A stretch of DNA of 64,000 nt. Source: Certhia americana (taxonomy: Eukaryota > Chordata > Aves > Passeriformes > Certhiidae). This document shows, piece after piece, positions 1 to 13,300 of the stretch (positions within the stretch are counted from its first letter, which is position 1; every line of letters begins with the position of its first letter). The notes below the pieces were generated by a model. That model saw only the letters and a list, made by a program, of their open reading frames with translations. It had not been told where the DNA came from and did no database searches. The translations under genes and the position numbers were made by a program. The stretch covers positions 21,327,943 through 21,391,942 of the forward strand of contig CM031864.1 in assembly GCA_018697195.1 (NCBI GenBank). Direction: 5' to 3'.

Positions 1-1430
1 GATGTTTGACTCCACTCGGTTAAATTTACTTGGAAATCAGGCAAAAAAAGTATGACCCACTTCAGTCACTCCTGTTGAGCTATGATTTACCAGTGGACAA
101 GCATAAGAGCAAAGAATATTTACTTAATATGAAGTAATCCCTATAGAGTTTTGTCCTTCTGGCAATAAGAAGGGTGTATACCTGGGTAGGACAATGACCA
201 CTTAATGAAAAAATTAACACAAAAATGACCATTCTAAGAAATATTTAGCAATCTTCCCACTGAGAACACTTGTCCACCAAGAAATGCCCACATCATTTCT
301 GATGCAAAGATCACATTCCCTTTGCTTTCACAAGTCACACATCCAGCCCCAGTTTAGCTCCCCCTGAGGACAATGCACATAAAACCGATGCACTTTTCCC
401 CTTGTTGCCACTTCTTAGGTGCCCTGTAACCCCCTTTGCCAGTCTGGGACAGTCAGCAGGGTAAAATCACTCAGGTGAGAATTTCAGTGTTAGAGGACAT
501 AGCACGTGGCATTTGTGGGAAGAATTCAGTTACTAACACTTCCTAGGATGCTCAAAATATTAACAGTAAGCGAGCATGACAAGCATGACAGTGAGCAGAC
601 AGGGGAAGCCAAGTGTGTAGTCTTGACTGAAAACTCAAACTGTGGCAGGGAGGGAATTTAGGGCTGCTCCTCCAGTTACCTGGGCCCTACTGATACCATA
701 TTCAGATCCCTGTGTGGGCACTGTGTATAGCCTCTGTGTCTGGTTGTTGTTTTCTGCCAGAAAAAAGATAATGAAACCACAGACTAATAACCTGCAGTTC
801 ATTAATGTTTCTGTAGTAGCTAGAATACATCAGGACAACTTGAAGCAGCACCCACCCTGCTCCCAGGGTGACAGCCCAGGATTACACTCAATTACTTTAG
901 GTCTTTGTTATACAGCAAACGGAAAGGATGGAAACTAAAGCTGCACTCCAATTGAATATAAAAGTAATTCCAATTTATTAAATTATTGCAGACCACACAG
1001 TTCTTGTGAAGCTACTTCTGAAGAGTATGTCTTACTAAATCTCTTAAAATATATTGACTTTGCCAGCTTTAGCCCACATGGCAGCTCTTCCATTCAGTAA
1101 CCAAACTGTTTCATGTAGAGATTAACCCAGTGATCCCACACTTGAAAGGGATCGCTGCAGGACTTCATTCATATTCTAACACCACCATTCTGTTGGGAAA
1201 GGCTAATTAATCCACAGTAATAGCACGGTGATGAAACCTGAAACCTGAAGGAACTGCTGAAAGATGGCTCTGCTAAGGTGCTTCAGTCAAACCAGCAAAT
1301 ATTATACATATGCTATAAATATATATTATGTTATCTTACAGGATCAACAAAATTATGGGAAATAGATGACTAAATCATTAGCTGGATATTATATTCATAA
1401 TTGGCTGCAAAATATGCCACTTCTGACATT

Positions 1431-1464
1431 TGTGTTATAACACTGATTGTGTTATAACACTGTG
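1431..1464. repeat. Two tandem copies of a 12-bp perfect palindrome
   Basis: A 17-bp unit occurs twice in tandem (1,431-1,447 and 1,448-1,464). Each unit contains GTGTTATAACAC, which is its own reverse complement. The two units differ only in the last two bases. Confidence 0.95.
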
Positions 1465-4126
1465 TAAAAGGCTGCCTGCAACAGCTAACTAGTATTTATT
1501 TTTTCTAATGGTAAAATAAATGGCTGGGAAAATTTTTTCTTTACCTTATCCTTGGAATTCAAAAAATTCTTTAAAAAATTTTACAGATTTCAAGAGCTGT
1601 TTCAAGAGAATGCAGTCCTCATATGATATTTTTGATTTACAGCTTTACAAGGAAGTATGGAAGTACTGAGTAACTGCAATCGTAAATTTGCTCTTTGAAC
1701 TTATGTAGCAGTGAATAATTGCTGAAACTATTTGTTATACAGTTCTTGTGAAATACAATTTAAAATACACATATGCTTAAACTCTTATTATCACACATTT
1801 GGCCACAAACTTGGAGAGAATTTCTAAGGTACCTAATTCTGTACAAATGAGTAATCTCAGCAAATACAAATTTCCACCTGAAAAGATAATTTTTCTTAAT
1901 TTGTGGACCTAATGAAACACAAAAATTTACCTTAGTAATCTTAATACTTTAAAAATCAATTGACTGCTTTTGTTTGCCATTTTTTATCTTTCATAGTAGC
2001 CAGAATAGATTTCAGTTCATATTTTCCCTACACCACCCCCTTGTTAGCAGGACAAAGAGAAAGTCCAAAGATCCTATTTAGACTATGTCCTTTAAACAAC
2101 TAGTTTCTGTACAGTCCAGAGCACTGTCAGGGAGCCTAAAGCCTCAAAGTGTTGCTGGGAAGAGAGACTTTGTCAGGACACAGTTTAGAGGTTTAGAGTG
2201 CCCCGGGTGGGACAGAGTTACTCCCAGGCAGTAAACATCCAAGTACCTTGAGCATTTACTAGTACAGGACTTATTAAAGTTCATTTCTCACAGTCAGACA
2301 CTTCACTTCCCTTAGAAGTCAGACATTTTAGGGGCCTAAAAGTACACACAGGCAGTGGAAGGACATCTGAACAGTCTCTCCTTTCTTGGCTTGTGAACAG
2401 GTAGGAAAAGAGCTTCAAATGTTTTCCTGAGTTTAAAAAGATCACCTACAATTTTATTCTGCAGTGACTGATCAAATATTTGCATACAGTTCATTCGAAT
2501 TAAGCAATGGCATGTTTCTCTGAAATTGTCCACAAGAGAACCAACACAAACATCTTTACACCCCGACTCCTCAACGAGAGCTGCTGCAAACAACTGCGTC
2601 AGAAGCTGCGCCACGGCTTTCCAAAGAGCAAGAAGTATTTGTTAGAGAAATAGGCTACCTAAAGGTCACTTCACCTCTCTTCACCTCCCTCACATTTGCA
2701 TCCCTGTCCAAAAGAGCTTTAGTTTAAGATCTTCAAGTTGAGGCTGCGAATGAAATTCTGCGTAAAAGTCAGAAGATGAGAAGGAATGTGAGTGACGCTG
2801 CAGAGCCCCTTTGCCAAGCCAGTGACTTTCACAGAGCCCTGAGCAAGCACATACAGCACTTGCAGTGGCACCACACTGCTGTCTTTACTTGAGCAGAAAT
2901 CATTTGGCTATCTGAAATAACAGCACAAACCAGAAGAAACAGTTTTCTGTGTATAATTTGAATTTAGACATTCTTGCTTTCACCAGATCAGACTCAGAGA
3001 TGATACCAACTCACTCTTGCGTGAGAAAAGCCAGCGTGGACAATCAGCTGCAGCAGTCATTCAACTGAAGAATGGTGTGGGGTCCAAAAATACAAAGGGA
3101 TTGTGAGGTGCAATAGGAAATACAAAGTGGTATACCAAGAACCAAAGGAAACAGCAGTTGGGAATGACACCATGCACCTGCTACAAGCCCAACAAGATTT
3201 GACTTTGTACTGGAAAATAATTAAGATTATTGCATTCTTATAGGTGAATAAAGTCAGACCAAGAAGTGGAAGCTGGTGATAAGGTTGTAGAAAAAAATCT
3301 CACCAAAATCTGTCCTCCGTAGAATGGCCCAGATCAGCCAGGCTAAGCTCATAAAATTAAGGAATAATAAATAAATGCCTCAATAAACAGATAATTGCCT
3401 TGTTCCTGTTCTGAGACAGTGCACTGAGCCACACTGTCTTTAAAACAACATTCAAATAATCCTTCTAGAAACCCTGAATATAAACAAATACTATTTATCT
3501 CTTCTCCAAAGCAGGAAATTGAAGTAATGAGATTTAAATATTTTTCCAAAGCTACAATTCAAGCCATTTGCAAATAGGATTAGATCTCAAGATCCTAGAC
3601 CAGCCTTCTGCACACTAGAATATATGAACTCTTTATTAAGCTTTGGGGAATACTTTTCTTAAAATAAGAAAAAAATACCCACTTTTTTTAAATCTGTGTG
3701 TTAGACTGTAAATGTAGTAGTAAGAACAATCAATAAATTTCAATGGTTAGGAAAGGATTATGTGTTCATAAAAAAATCTGATTAGATGGCTGCACACACT
3801 GTGGCACAAAGAAACACTTCACACAAATGAGAGTGCAGGGGCAGGTGCACAGATTATTCTGCAGAGCATCAGATGCAGCAGCTGGTTTCACCCTTGCAGG
3901 CTTTCATTCTGTGGGTAACCTTAAAACAGTACCGGGGGGACTTTTTTACCTTCCAGTCTTTCTTGATTTGTAGTTCTGATTCATTGTAATCCAGAAATTA
4001 ATATTAGTTACAGGGAGAAAATGAGAAGAGAGAGATGCTTATCAGGGTGTTCTGAGGCTTAATTAATATTTGCAAAGCTCTTTGAGCTTCTTTGATGAAA
4101 GCAGCCATAGAGAGAAAAGTGCTATC

Positions 4127-4155
4127 TTATTATTATTTTTATTATTATTAATTAG
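4127..4155. repeat. (TTA)n microsatellite, imperfect
   Basis: About nine TTA units with one T-rich interruption. It directly follows a short block with 'TTAATTAATATTTGC' and 'CTTCTTTGATGAAAG', the latter containing a TCF/LEF-like CTTTGAT core. Confidence 0.85.
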
Positions 4156-4482
4156 TTTTCTATTGAATTCATTGTGTCAATATATAGATTGTTGAACCCA
4201 CTTGCTTCACCAATTGTTGTACGGTGCTCTTTACAAGTGCTCTTTAGAAGCTTCATTGTGGTGATTGAGAATATTGAGGAGGAAATAAAACAGAGAATAA
4301 ATAAAGTCTACTTACAAGTTATAGGCACAAGTTTGAAACAAGCATTTTATCCACTAAACTGGAAGAAATTGTTGCCATAGCAATGATTACATCCCATTGC
4401 ACTGATACACTGATTCCTTAGATACTGGACTGGCCCTTTAAATACTAAGCTTCTGGATGTTTGCCAATATTCTGAAAAAAGG

Positions 4483-4502
4483 AAAAAAAAAAAAAAAAAA
4501 AA
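4483..4502. repeat. Poly(A) run of 20 nt
   Basis: A pure 20-nt A run followed by 'GAAAACCC', just left of a G+C-rich block (4,545-4,775). No LINE, SINE or retrocopy body was recognised on its left side, so a retroposon tail is not supported. Confidence 0.9.
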
Positions 4503-4544
4503 GAAAACCCAAAGATTACTTTTGGAAGTTTAGTTGTGTGTTTC

Positions 4545-4775
4545 AGTGATTACCCTGTATCCTCCCCACGAAACGCTCCCCTGGGAGCAGCATGAGGTGC
4601 TGCCCCTGGGGTGTCCCAGAGCACAACTTCCAGCTGTGGTCCCAGGACTGCCCAAAGCAGCCCTTCCCATCCCTCTGCCCAGCCACGGAGCCATGGCCTG
4701 GGAACCATTTACTGCCCCCGGATGGAAACTGCCTGCCTGGCATCCTCCACAAGGGGCAGATGCAAACAAGCAATA
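4545..4775. other. G+C-rich block, unclassified
   Basis: A sharply bounded block much richer in G+C than its flanks, open in several frames on both strands (up to 89 codons each way, which is what stop-poor G+C-rich DNA gives). No CR1 or LTR landmarks are visible. It may be the remnant of an unrecognised retroelement or an old insertion. Confidence 0.5.
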
Positions 4776-4802
4776 CACTTTTTTACCACTAATTACCATC
4801 TA

Positions 4803-7800
4803 AATCTCCAAACAGTGGATGAATCCTTGAAAAGAAAATCCATATCTAGAATTCATTTGTAAATCAGTCAACTTTGACTTCACATTTAAGAGTTAAGGCT
4901 ATTTCTTTCAGTGTCCACATACTTCATTTTTAACACTTCTTTACACCCCTCCTCTTTTCTGTAAAGAAAGGAATGCTTATTAAAAATATTATTATAAAAT
5001 TTCCCCCTAAATATTTCTGCTTTCCATGAAAAATAATAATCAATTTCATCACAGATAAGCTCATTTTGAATTCTTTTGGAAATAGATATTTTTAGCTCGC
5101 TATTATTTTATGTACTAGGAAATTGAAATTACTATGACTCTTTATAATTGTATTTTTTTTTAAATATCAATTACTGTTTTCTATCACTGCTGAAGTTAAA
5201 GTACTGGTTGTCAGCTTATGTAAATATGTAAATCTACATTGTTGCAGTGGAAGTTCATCTTTCAGTACCTGGGAATCATGTTTCTACATACCAAATTCCA
5301 AATCTTTTTGCTGTATGTGATTTACCAGCAAGAGAAAGCCTCTCTCTCCTGTGCACAGAGGTATTCAAAGGCTGCGTTTCCATTTGGAAAAACCATGGTT
5401 ATGCACCTTAGGAAGTGTGCATTGATTTATTTCCTCAGCCAAGGATACAGAGGAGCTCAGACTCTATAGAAAAAAACCTGCTTTTTCAAGGGTCACCACA
5501 GCAGCCTCTCTTGTGCCAATCATTCAGTTCTATCAGTCACTATACCCACAGTCAATTCTCTACACCAGAGTTTTCCACTTGGACACCAAGCTTGCATCCA
5601 TTGCACAGATTTGTTTATCAGTCACACTTCTCCCCTTTCCCCTTCCCCTGTTTGTGCCAGAAACATCATTTAGTTTTCACTCAGGCCTTAACAAGGTTAT
5701 ACACCCATTAAGAATTAAGTATGTTTTGTCACCAACAGATTTGACCACTGGAACATACTCATTTTTTTTTAATTTAATGCTGTTTTAAAAAAGGAAGGCA
5801 AAGCTAAAATCATTATTATGAAAATTAGACTAGAATTTGGAAAGAATAGACAAGCACTTTCACAGCAAACAAAGAGATCTGTAATAACAAATCTCTACAG
5901 TCAGCCAAGTGCTTTGATTATTTTTTTAAGCAGTCATATTCTTTTATTTATAAATTTGGGATTATAATGGAAGTTGGTAATTGAGTAAGTTACAATTTTA
6001 AAAAAGATCTGCCAATAGAAATGGCCGTGAGAGTAGTGAAATGTGAAAAGAATAAACACTGTGGAGAATATATAGACTCTTTGGAAGTTTTCATAAAGCT
6101 TGGAAACCATGGGAATAACTGTCACTGCAGGCTGGAGAGCTGTGTGGTGATGTCCAAGGTGCTCTGCCCACAGAGCTGCAGCACAGATCCCTCTACAGAC
6201 CCACATCCTGCAGTGCCCTGCTTTCCTTAGCAGAATGTGGCACAGGTCCTGGCAGCACATCACTCCCTGGGCTGCTCCCCTGGAGATGTGCTCACACACA
6301 GCTCACACTTTGCAACGTGACCTCAGAAAACTTGCAAAGCCTCTGCATTGCATTATAGACATGCTAAGGGCTTTAACGGTGTGTGCCTCGTTCACACTGA
6401 TTTCCTAACTCACTTTGACTTCCTTGATTTCCAAGGAAAATTCATTAGGACCAATCTCATTTGTTTCTTCCCATTGACTACAAAAGGTGCTAAATCATTC
6501 TATAAAATGTTTCTCAGTTTATTATCTAGCATGTTTTATGACTGCAATAATTGCAAGATTTAGTTCTTTAATCTTCAACACCTCATCTCAATGAATTCAC
6601 TTTAGTGGATACATTGAGGACTAAGCTGCTTTTGTCTTGAAAAGCCCTGAAAGGTATCTGAATAGACTTGAAATATCAAATCTTATGACATAATTGGAGA
6701 TAACATAATAATAGCCACACCATTCAAGAATATATCTCATCAAAATGTTTTCATTCTCTAAATGAAGGATGAGAGCAAACACATACCTTAATTAACCATT
6801 TGATCATGTTTTTATAGGTCTCATTGCTTTGAAGCCTAAAAACCACATTTTCTAACAATTAAAAATGTGGGCAAACAAGGTTATTGAGGCTGCTGTTGCC
6901 TTTAATCCCTGAAAGCTGGATGGTGCAATCCTCAAAGATCCTTACCAAATGGAAATACCATACTTAGAATTTGAAAAATTTTCACCACAGTGCAGATTTC
7001 TGGCTCCTGTCCAAGAAATGTTCCCTATTCCTCAGCCTGCTTCTCAAATCCTGTAGCTGTTCTTAGCAACTGATGATATCATCTGACCTTTCCCTCTATT
7101 CTCACTCTCTGAGGGTATGTTCATATTTGGAGTTGAATATACTATTGAACTGGATCTGATATTTAATTCTGAAATATTAATCCTGAAAGAAGAGAATGAG
7201 CACTGACTGGCCCCAAATGGATGACATGTATCACTAGCGTATCTTATACATAGAAAGTATCAAAATAAGCACACAGCCAGGAGGTCAATTACTCTAATTC
7301 AAATAATATAATCCTGTACTTCGTCTGCCTGGGTTTTTTTTAAAGACATCAAGCAATATGTACAGGAATAATATTTAATGTGATGGAATTTCCTAGTGTT
7401 CAATTATTTTGCTGAAATTCTTGTAAACTTAGAGCTTACTGTTCCCAACAAGACAAGAAACTGAGACTGGAGTGACCTCAGGATTAAGGCAGTTGCATAC
7501 ATAGTCTGCCCTGTCTTGGAAAGTGCTTAAATAATGTAGAGAGAGGAAAATTTTAAAACCAGAGCAGACCTAGAGGTTAACTTTCTAGCCTGTCTCCCCA
7601 GCTTCAAACTTTGCTTTTCAGGGACTAGCTCATGCAGAAGAGATGTGTGTACATGTAAGAGCTAGCTGACTTGCTGTATATATTATAGCATATGTACTTT
7701 AGTCTTGCTGCTGTTTGCTACATTACTATTCAAATTACTGTAAGGCTTTCTTTCACACTGATGTCTTGATACTGCCACTTTCACAATCACTAACAAAATA

Positions 7801-8780
7801 CTCAGATGGCATAAGTACAAATATGTCACTTTCCCCTCCAGTTCCTGCATTTTTAAATGCTTTGAAACAAATTTGAGCTTAGCAATAAAAACTAACACAA
7901 AAGAAAAGGAAATAACTTAATTGTGTAAACCTACTTGGAATTGGGTTTTTTTTTTCATTTTCAAAGAAACATTTATACTACTTCCATAGTTAGACACTTA
8001 GAAATCTCAAATTATTTTCATTGTTCTGTGAATTCTGTTGATTTTTTAATTGCATCAAATTTGCCTTGGCCAAATGAATTTTTTCACTGCGTTTGTTTAA
8101 TTCAAATAATTGAAATGCCTACTTGGCTTCCCCCCCATACACACTTCCTTGTCTCTATAATCTTTTTTTGTCCAACTGAATTAGCTTTCCTAATATTCTG
8201 TAGAAAAAAATAACTTCATGGAAATCCTATTCTCTGAAGTAGTCTTATGTTGACAGATTTATTTTCATTGGGTCTCTAAATGCATTACTCCTCTACAGAT
8301 GCTAAGTATATCATTTCATAGGCCATTTACCTTTATAGTTATGGACATTTTAGGACTATTGAAGTATTAAAATACTAGATCTTAAGCTTTATGCACTGTA
8401 AGTTTAAAGATAAATAAATAAGCTGAACAAGCATACCTACATCTACCTCTCTGCACACTATATACAATAAAGGCACATACCAGCATGAAGAGATATAAAG
8501 ATTTTATCAGCACAAATTTAGAATAACCTCATAAATTCTGAGGGGTGCAGCCCCCAAAATGAATTATATCTGTCATGCTATGAAGAGCTATACAATGCCA
8601 GTAGAGGGTATTACAGGAAAGTTTTGCAGAAATGGATAAAATTGATTAATACTGTCTTCTTGATAACCTTTTGCTCTTGAGGCTGGCACTTTAAAATCAG
8701 AAAACAATAAATTTCATACATCCAGTCGAGATGAGCAGATCTGTCTACATCACAGAATCTGGCTTCTCTACTTTTTCTAG
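4803..8780. other. Unique A+T-rich DNA with one unclassified G+C-richer block
   Basis: No gene seen. The segment 6,110-6,300 is richer in G+C than its flanks ('GAGAGCTGTGTGGTGATGTCC', core of it, and 'CTGGGCTGCTCCCCTGGAG') and may be an old repeat, but lacks diagnostic ends. The rest is ordinary A+T-rich sequence with short T runs, e.g. at 5,762-5,770 and near 7,947. Confidence 0.6.
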
Positions 8781-8840
8781 TAACAGCTATATGCATGAGT
8801 GAAATGCTAGTCTTCCAATGGCATCTTCATACAAAAACAG
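8781..8840 (+). other. Exon-like interval, 60 nt, with strong splice signals
   Basis: A candidate exon and not an established one. It is preceded by a pyrimidine-rich tract ending in TTTTTCTAG (acceptor AG at 8,779-8,780) and followed by CAG|GTAAGTAT, a full match to the U2-type donor consensus. One frame is open through the whole interval: it enters after one base of a codon and leaves one base over (phase 1-1), so the length of 60 nt would keep frame. The peptide is not recognised. It could equally be an exon of a non-coding transcript, a decoy, or chance. Good donors occur by chance several times in a window this size, and the paired acceptor is what lifts this one. Confidence 0.25.
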
Positions 8841-10297
8841 GTAAGTATATTTTCTCACTAGATCAGGAAAATTTGCTGCACAATAGATCTCACATAATTC
8901 TGCCTACATGTTGTGCACCAAGGAAAACCCAAAAGATGTGAACGCTGCAGACATTTCTGTGTCTGGAACAGACTTAGCACAGCAGATTTGTCAGAGCTGC
9001 TCGTTGAGGTGGCACTGGCAACACAGCCATGGCAGCACTGGGGAGGGCTCAGCAGAGGCTGACGTTCACTGAACACTCTTGTGACAGCACAGCTCGGCCT
9101 AGATAAGCAAGCTTAAAGCCAACTTAATGCACAAAAGTGCAGGGGATCACTTCACACTTGTCACTCTTGCTTGTCCAGATGGTGACAGGGAAACTTTATA
9201 ACCATCCAAAACCAGAACTAATTCTCTACCACATGATCTTTTGTGTGGCAGCAACTCCACGACAGTGATCTACATTTCTGTCTTCACTAAGACACTTTAT
9301 ACAAGAAATTGCCTACACAGAATCTCCAGGGCATCCCGCTGCAAGCCTTTCGTGTAGTGATCACAGCACACCTGCATTCCATTTTCCATATAGGGGAGTA
9401 AAAATAAAATATCAACTGTAAATTTAGAGTAAGGTCAGTAATTTTAAAGCCTTCAAACTGGCATGGGTCAAACTATCTTATGGTTTCTTTTGTCATCCAT
9501 TACACTTTCTGGAAGTGGTTATCATCTAAAGTACCACAGGGAACATTCCCTTGAGCAGCATTCTCTGGAGCAGAGGGCAGGCTGCTTTCCATCAAAGCCC
9601 ACAGCTGTGAAATATACTATACTATTGCAGAGCACCATGAGCCAGAGTCTTCACTGAAGTCCCAGGATAAAATTAATCTTTTTAAACAGGCACTTTTCCC
9701 TTAAATCACCAGTATGATAGCCCAGTTTTCTTATAGAAACAACTTAAATAGATCCTATTTGAAGGAGCATTTTAAAAGTAACAAAAAAAAAAAGAGAGAA
9801 TGGCATTTACTTTATTATTTATGTCATTTTTAATATAGATAGAGCCCACAGAAATACCCATAGTTAATATAAGAAAGCACTTCTCAATGTAACTATCTTG
9901 CAGTTGCTCTCATTACACTACACTTTAAATATTTGAGATTAAATTCTCTCTCTGAATGTCATTTAAAAATAGTTTTAGGAAAGTAATTCATCCGTTTTTG
10001 AGACAGGGGCATTTTTCAAATGTGAAAAATAAATTGGTTATGAGAAAGCTTAACAGCTTCATGATTTGCAATGGGATTTTGCAAATTTTGGCAGCAACTT
10101 GATTTTTAGTATACTGCATTGGAGGTAGAATATGCTCTCTACCAATAGTCCTAACTGAACTGTAAGGTTCAGAATTATTATCTGTGCATGCTCTTAAAAG
10201 GCAACATCAAAATCCCCTAAAAATTTAATCTGCACTGAGCAACCTCTTCCCTTTAATAAACATGCCTAACTTTAATTTCTTCATCTTTTTTCTTTAG
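8841..10297. other. Unique DNA between the two exon-like intervals
   Basis: No gene or repeat recognised. 8,990-9,110 is slightly richer in G+C. 9,960-10,130 is complex sequence free of homopolymers that could be conserved, without clear motifs. Confidence 0.5.
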
Positions 10298-10321
10298 TGT
10301 TAGAAAAAAATTATGATCCTG
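10298..10321 (+). other. Microexon-like interval, 24 nt
   Basis: A candidate microexon. A consensus branch-point-like CTAAC lies near 10,266-10,270. It is followed by a long pyrimidine tract (TTTCTTCATCTTTTTTCTTTAG, core shown in part), an AG at 10,296-10,297, 24 exon bases, and a donor CTG|GTAAGA. Only one frame is open; it reads LEKNYDP with one base left over, again phase 1-1 like the interval at 8.8 kb. Neural microexons of vertebrates have this architecture, but I do not recognise the peptide. Two matching-phase candidates 1.5 kb apart on one strand may be coincidence. Confidence 0.25.
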
Positions 10322-13300
10322 GTAAGAAACTACTACTCCATAATAATACAGGAGAAATATGGCCTTTACATTTCTTACTGAGAGAGAACCTTGCACAAAT
10401 AAGAAATGTAGCTTATTTAGATTACACCTGTAGTCTGTCTTGTTAAAACAGATCAGAGGTTTTTCCTGATTCAGAGCAAGTCAGGTCATAAAAATAGAAA
10501 TCATCACTTTTCACTTACCTAGAAATACAATTTACCTCTCCAAACCCTTCAAGCTACTTTCATTATTAACAAACTAGCTCAATGTTACTGCAGATGTACA
10601 GGTGCCATACCAGGTTTTTGTTATTTCTTTTTATGTGTGGCTTCAGATACAGAGCTGATATTAAACTATTGCTTATTTAAAAGATAGTACCAAAACAGAA
10701 ATTGAAAATTAATTTGAATTTATTTCTATTCCCAGGTTTTCTCACTACTGGTTTGATTTAAGCCAGCTGCCAGTTTGCTATTAAAAGAAAAAAATCCCAC
10801 CATAACCATAAAATTAAATATCTTTAAATTATATAATCTTCCTTGTTTATGTTGTAACTGACAAAAACTTCATCCAGTGGCACAAAATAGAGCTCTACTA
10901 TCCATGGCAGGATGGACTGTAAGGGCACTTCTGAGAGTTATAAATATTTGTGTGCACTCTAAAGCTGGGTCATCTAGCCCAGAGAAGGATTTGTGTGGTG
11001 GACAAGGCCACCACCAAGTACATCCCCAGACATCCTTTTCCTCAAAAGGGAAGAGAGGGAGTCCTGATCTGCTGAAATTCTTGGACTGCTCAGGCACAGT
11101 GGGGAGGGAGAGGAGTCTTCTCTCCATTAACGTTTTATTTACTGCCCTGGGAAAAAAATGTTTCCCTGTTAGAAATTGATTTAAAAGTGTATCAGGAGAT
11201 TTTAAAGAGAAAGAGCTGCAAAGAACTCACCACTGTTACAAGCTTTATTATGAGCTATATTGTACTGCTACAATTCAATAATAGTTGGAGATACTATGCT
11301 GGTTTGAGGCATAAATTTCCTGTAGTGGCCTCCTGTTCAGTGCTTATGTCAGGATCATGAAGTCAGACATTCTATAAACAGTTATTATAAAAGTATTAGC
11401 CTTCCTGGGTCTCAAAAAGGAGAAAAACAAGTCTAAACTATAAGTTATTTTCCTGGCTTAGTAAATCACAGACAGGGTTTTGGTTTCAGTGAGCTGCAGC
11501 TCAGCAAGGTATTCCACATTTAATCTACTCCAGTCTTGTCATTACTTGTCCTTATGTCACTTTTTCTAAAGTTGCAGCAGACACATTTGCTAGCACAGGT
11601 GTATGCAAAGCTCTGCCATTTATCTTTAAACACAATAGCACTGATTTGGCCCATGAAGAGCAGGCAGGATAGACTATGACAGAGGGAATTAAAGTCTCAC
11701 TCTGGGGAAAGTTTGATGAGGTTTTTCCCACTGTCACCTTCAAAACAGCACCAAAGGGAAAGAAATTCCTGTACAAGCTATATCTATACTGGAAGCCCTC
11801 CTTGGGGTGCAGGGGTGACCTGCTGGGTCAGGGTAGCTGGTGTCCCAGCTCCTGGCAGATTATTAGGTCCCTCTCTGCTCTGTGGGGCACGGTGAGTCTA
11901 AGCTGGCCCTGCTGATGTGCTCACAGTTCAGGCTGCAGCCCCTGGGCTGGTGCAGACACTTCTCCTCACAACTTTTCATAAAGGACAGGCTCATGGACAT
12001 GATGAAAGGTATGGACCTTCCTGCACCATTTTGGAAGCTAGAGTAAATCTAGGAGCCATGTAACCCCATCATTGTGATTCTTCTCCCCCAGGTTATGGTC
12101 TATGGTCCATGGTCTAAACTGAAAATGCTGAGCAGCCCCTCAGTAAAAGTGTGGCTGTTTGGGCCTGTGTATTAGGATGAGAACCTAGGAAGAATAAGCA
12201 CACTTCTAGTTCACCAAAGTAGTTCTATGACCTTTGCCAGAAACTTTACTTTATTTAAATCTATTTGATATCCTACATTTTTGTCCATTTGGGCTCATTA
12301 GACTGATAACTCTTTAAGCAGGGGCTGTTTCAGGAAGCTGAATGTTTTTTAACATGTGGTTCTATGTATAAGGGGCTTCCTAGAGGTTTGTTAAACTAAT
12401 TGATAGCCAAGCAGTTAACAGCACTGTATCATGATCACTAAACTATTTCAAACACATGATATTTACATTTTAGAATCCACTCATATTTTATATTAGTTTC
12501 CAATTCTCCCACTCAATTATAAGAAAATGTTCATAATTCTTGAATGGCATCTTTTACTGTTTATGAGCATGTTATAAACATGGTTGTTCTGTCCTGGAAT
12601 GCACATAAAATCTACACAGAAGGGTAAACATTTAGTCCAATACACAGGGATTTATCTGTGTGATTTTGATTTGCATTAATAGATACAAATATTTACAGCA
12701 TATTTCTCTCAGAATATTTATGCACAGATTTGTTGCAGTAAGAGAATCATGTGGAATAAAGTATCAAAAAAGTACTCTTCCATCAAGAATATTCTCCAAT
12801 ACCTAATGTAAATAAACATCCCACAGAAAAGACCTTTTCTTAAGAGTGCCCTAGGGTGCTTTATGATATAAGCATTTCTTCATATTAAACCAATAATATT
12901 AGAGGTAACACAAGGAGGAAAGTAGACCATTTGCAGCTTTGGAACCATCACTTCTGTACCATACAAGATCCCTTTTCTATTCACTTCCAGGCTAGACCAA
13001 AACTTTGCAGAAGCTGCAACACCACTGACACACATGAGCCAGTTTTAAAGCAACTAAGTCAGGTGCCAATGGCAGTGTATACATGATAACGCAAAATTCA
13101 GTAAAGATAGATTTGTCCTGTACCAGCCCATCTCATACTGGTAGTATCCAGCTTTCTCAGCACTTTCTATAGGCACATGCATCACTTCACAGCAGCACAT
13201 CTTAAACCCTCTTACAGGAGATCTTCTTAGCCCATTCTAGGTGTCTAAGTTTCAAGAGTTGTCTTTTTATTGGGAGGGACAAAAAAAAGCATCAATAAAA

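Larger units (their letters stand above)
1..4480. other. Unique A+T-rich DNA, no gene seen
   Basis: No exon, RNA gene or transposon recognised. It contains the tandem palindrome at 1,431-1,464 and a small duplication AGCATGACA twice near 574-591. A minus-strand open frame of 92 codons at 2,336-2,614 starts at GTG and has retained CpGs, but matches nothing I know. Confidence 0.6.

Noticed and set aside
2336..2614. 92-codon minus-strand frame with a helix-like 'LFKLRKTFEALF' segment
   Set aside because: The segment loosely recalls helical repeat proteins, but the start is GTG, no splice sites bound it, and no family match could be justified by eye.
11780..11925. 33-nt exon-like interval ending ACG|GTGAGTC
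   Set aside because: The donor is good but the acceptor tract (CAGCTCCTGGCAG) is short and purine-interrupted, and the block is G+C-rich, where such matches are frequent.
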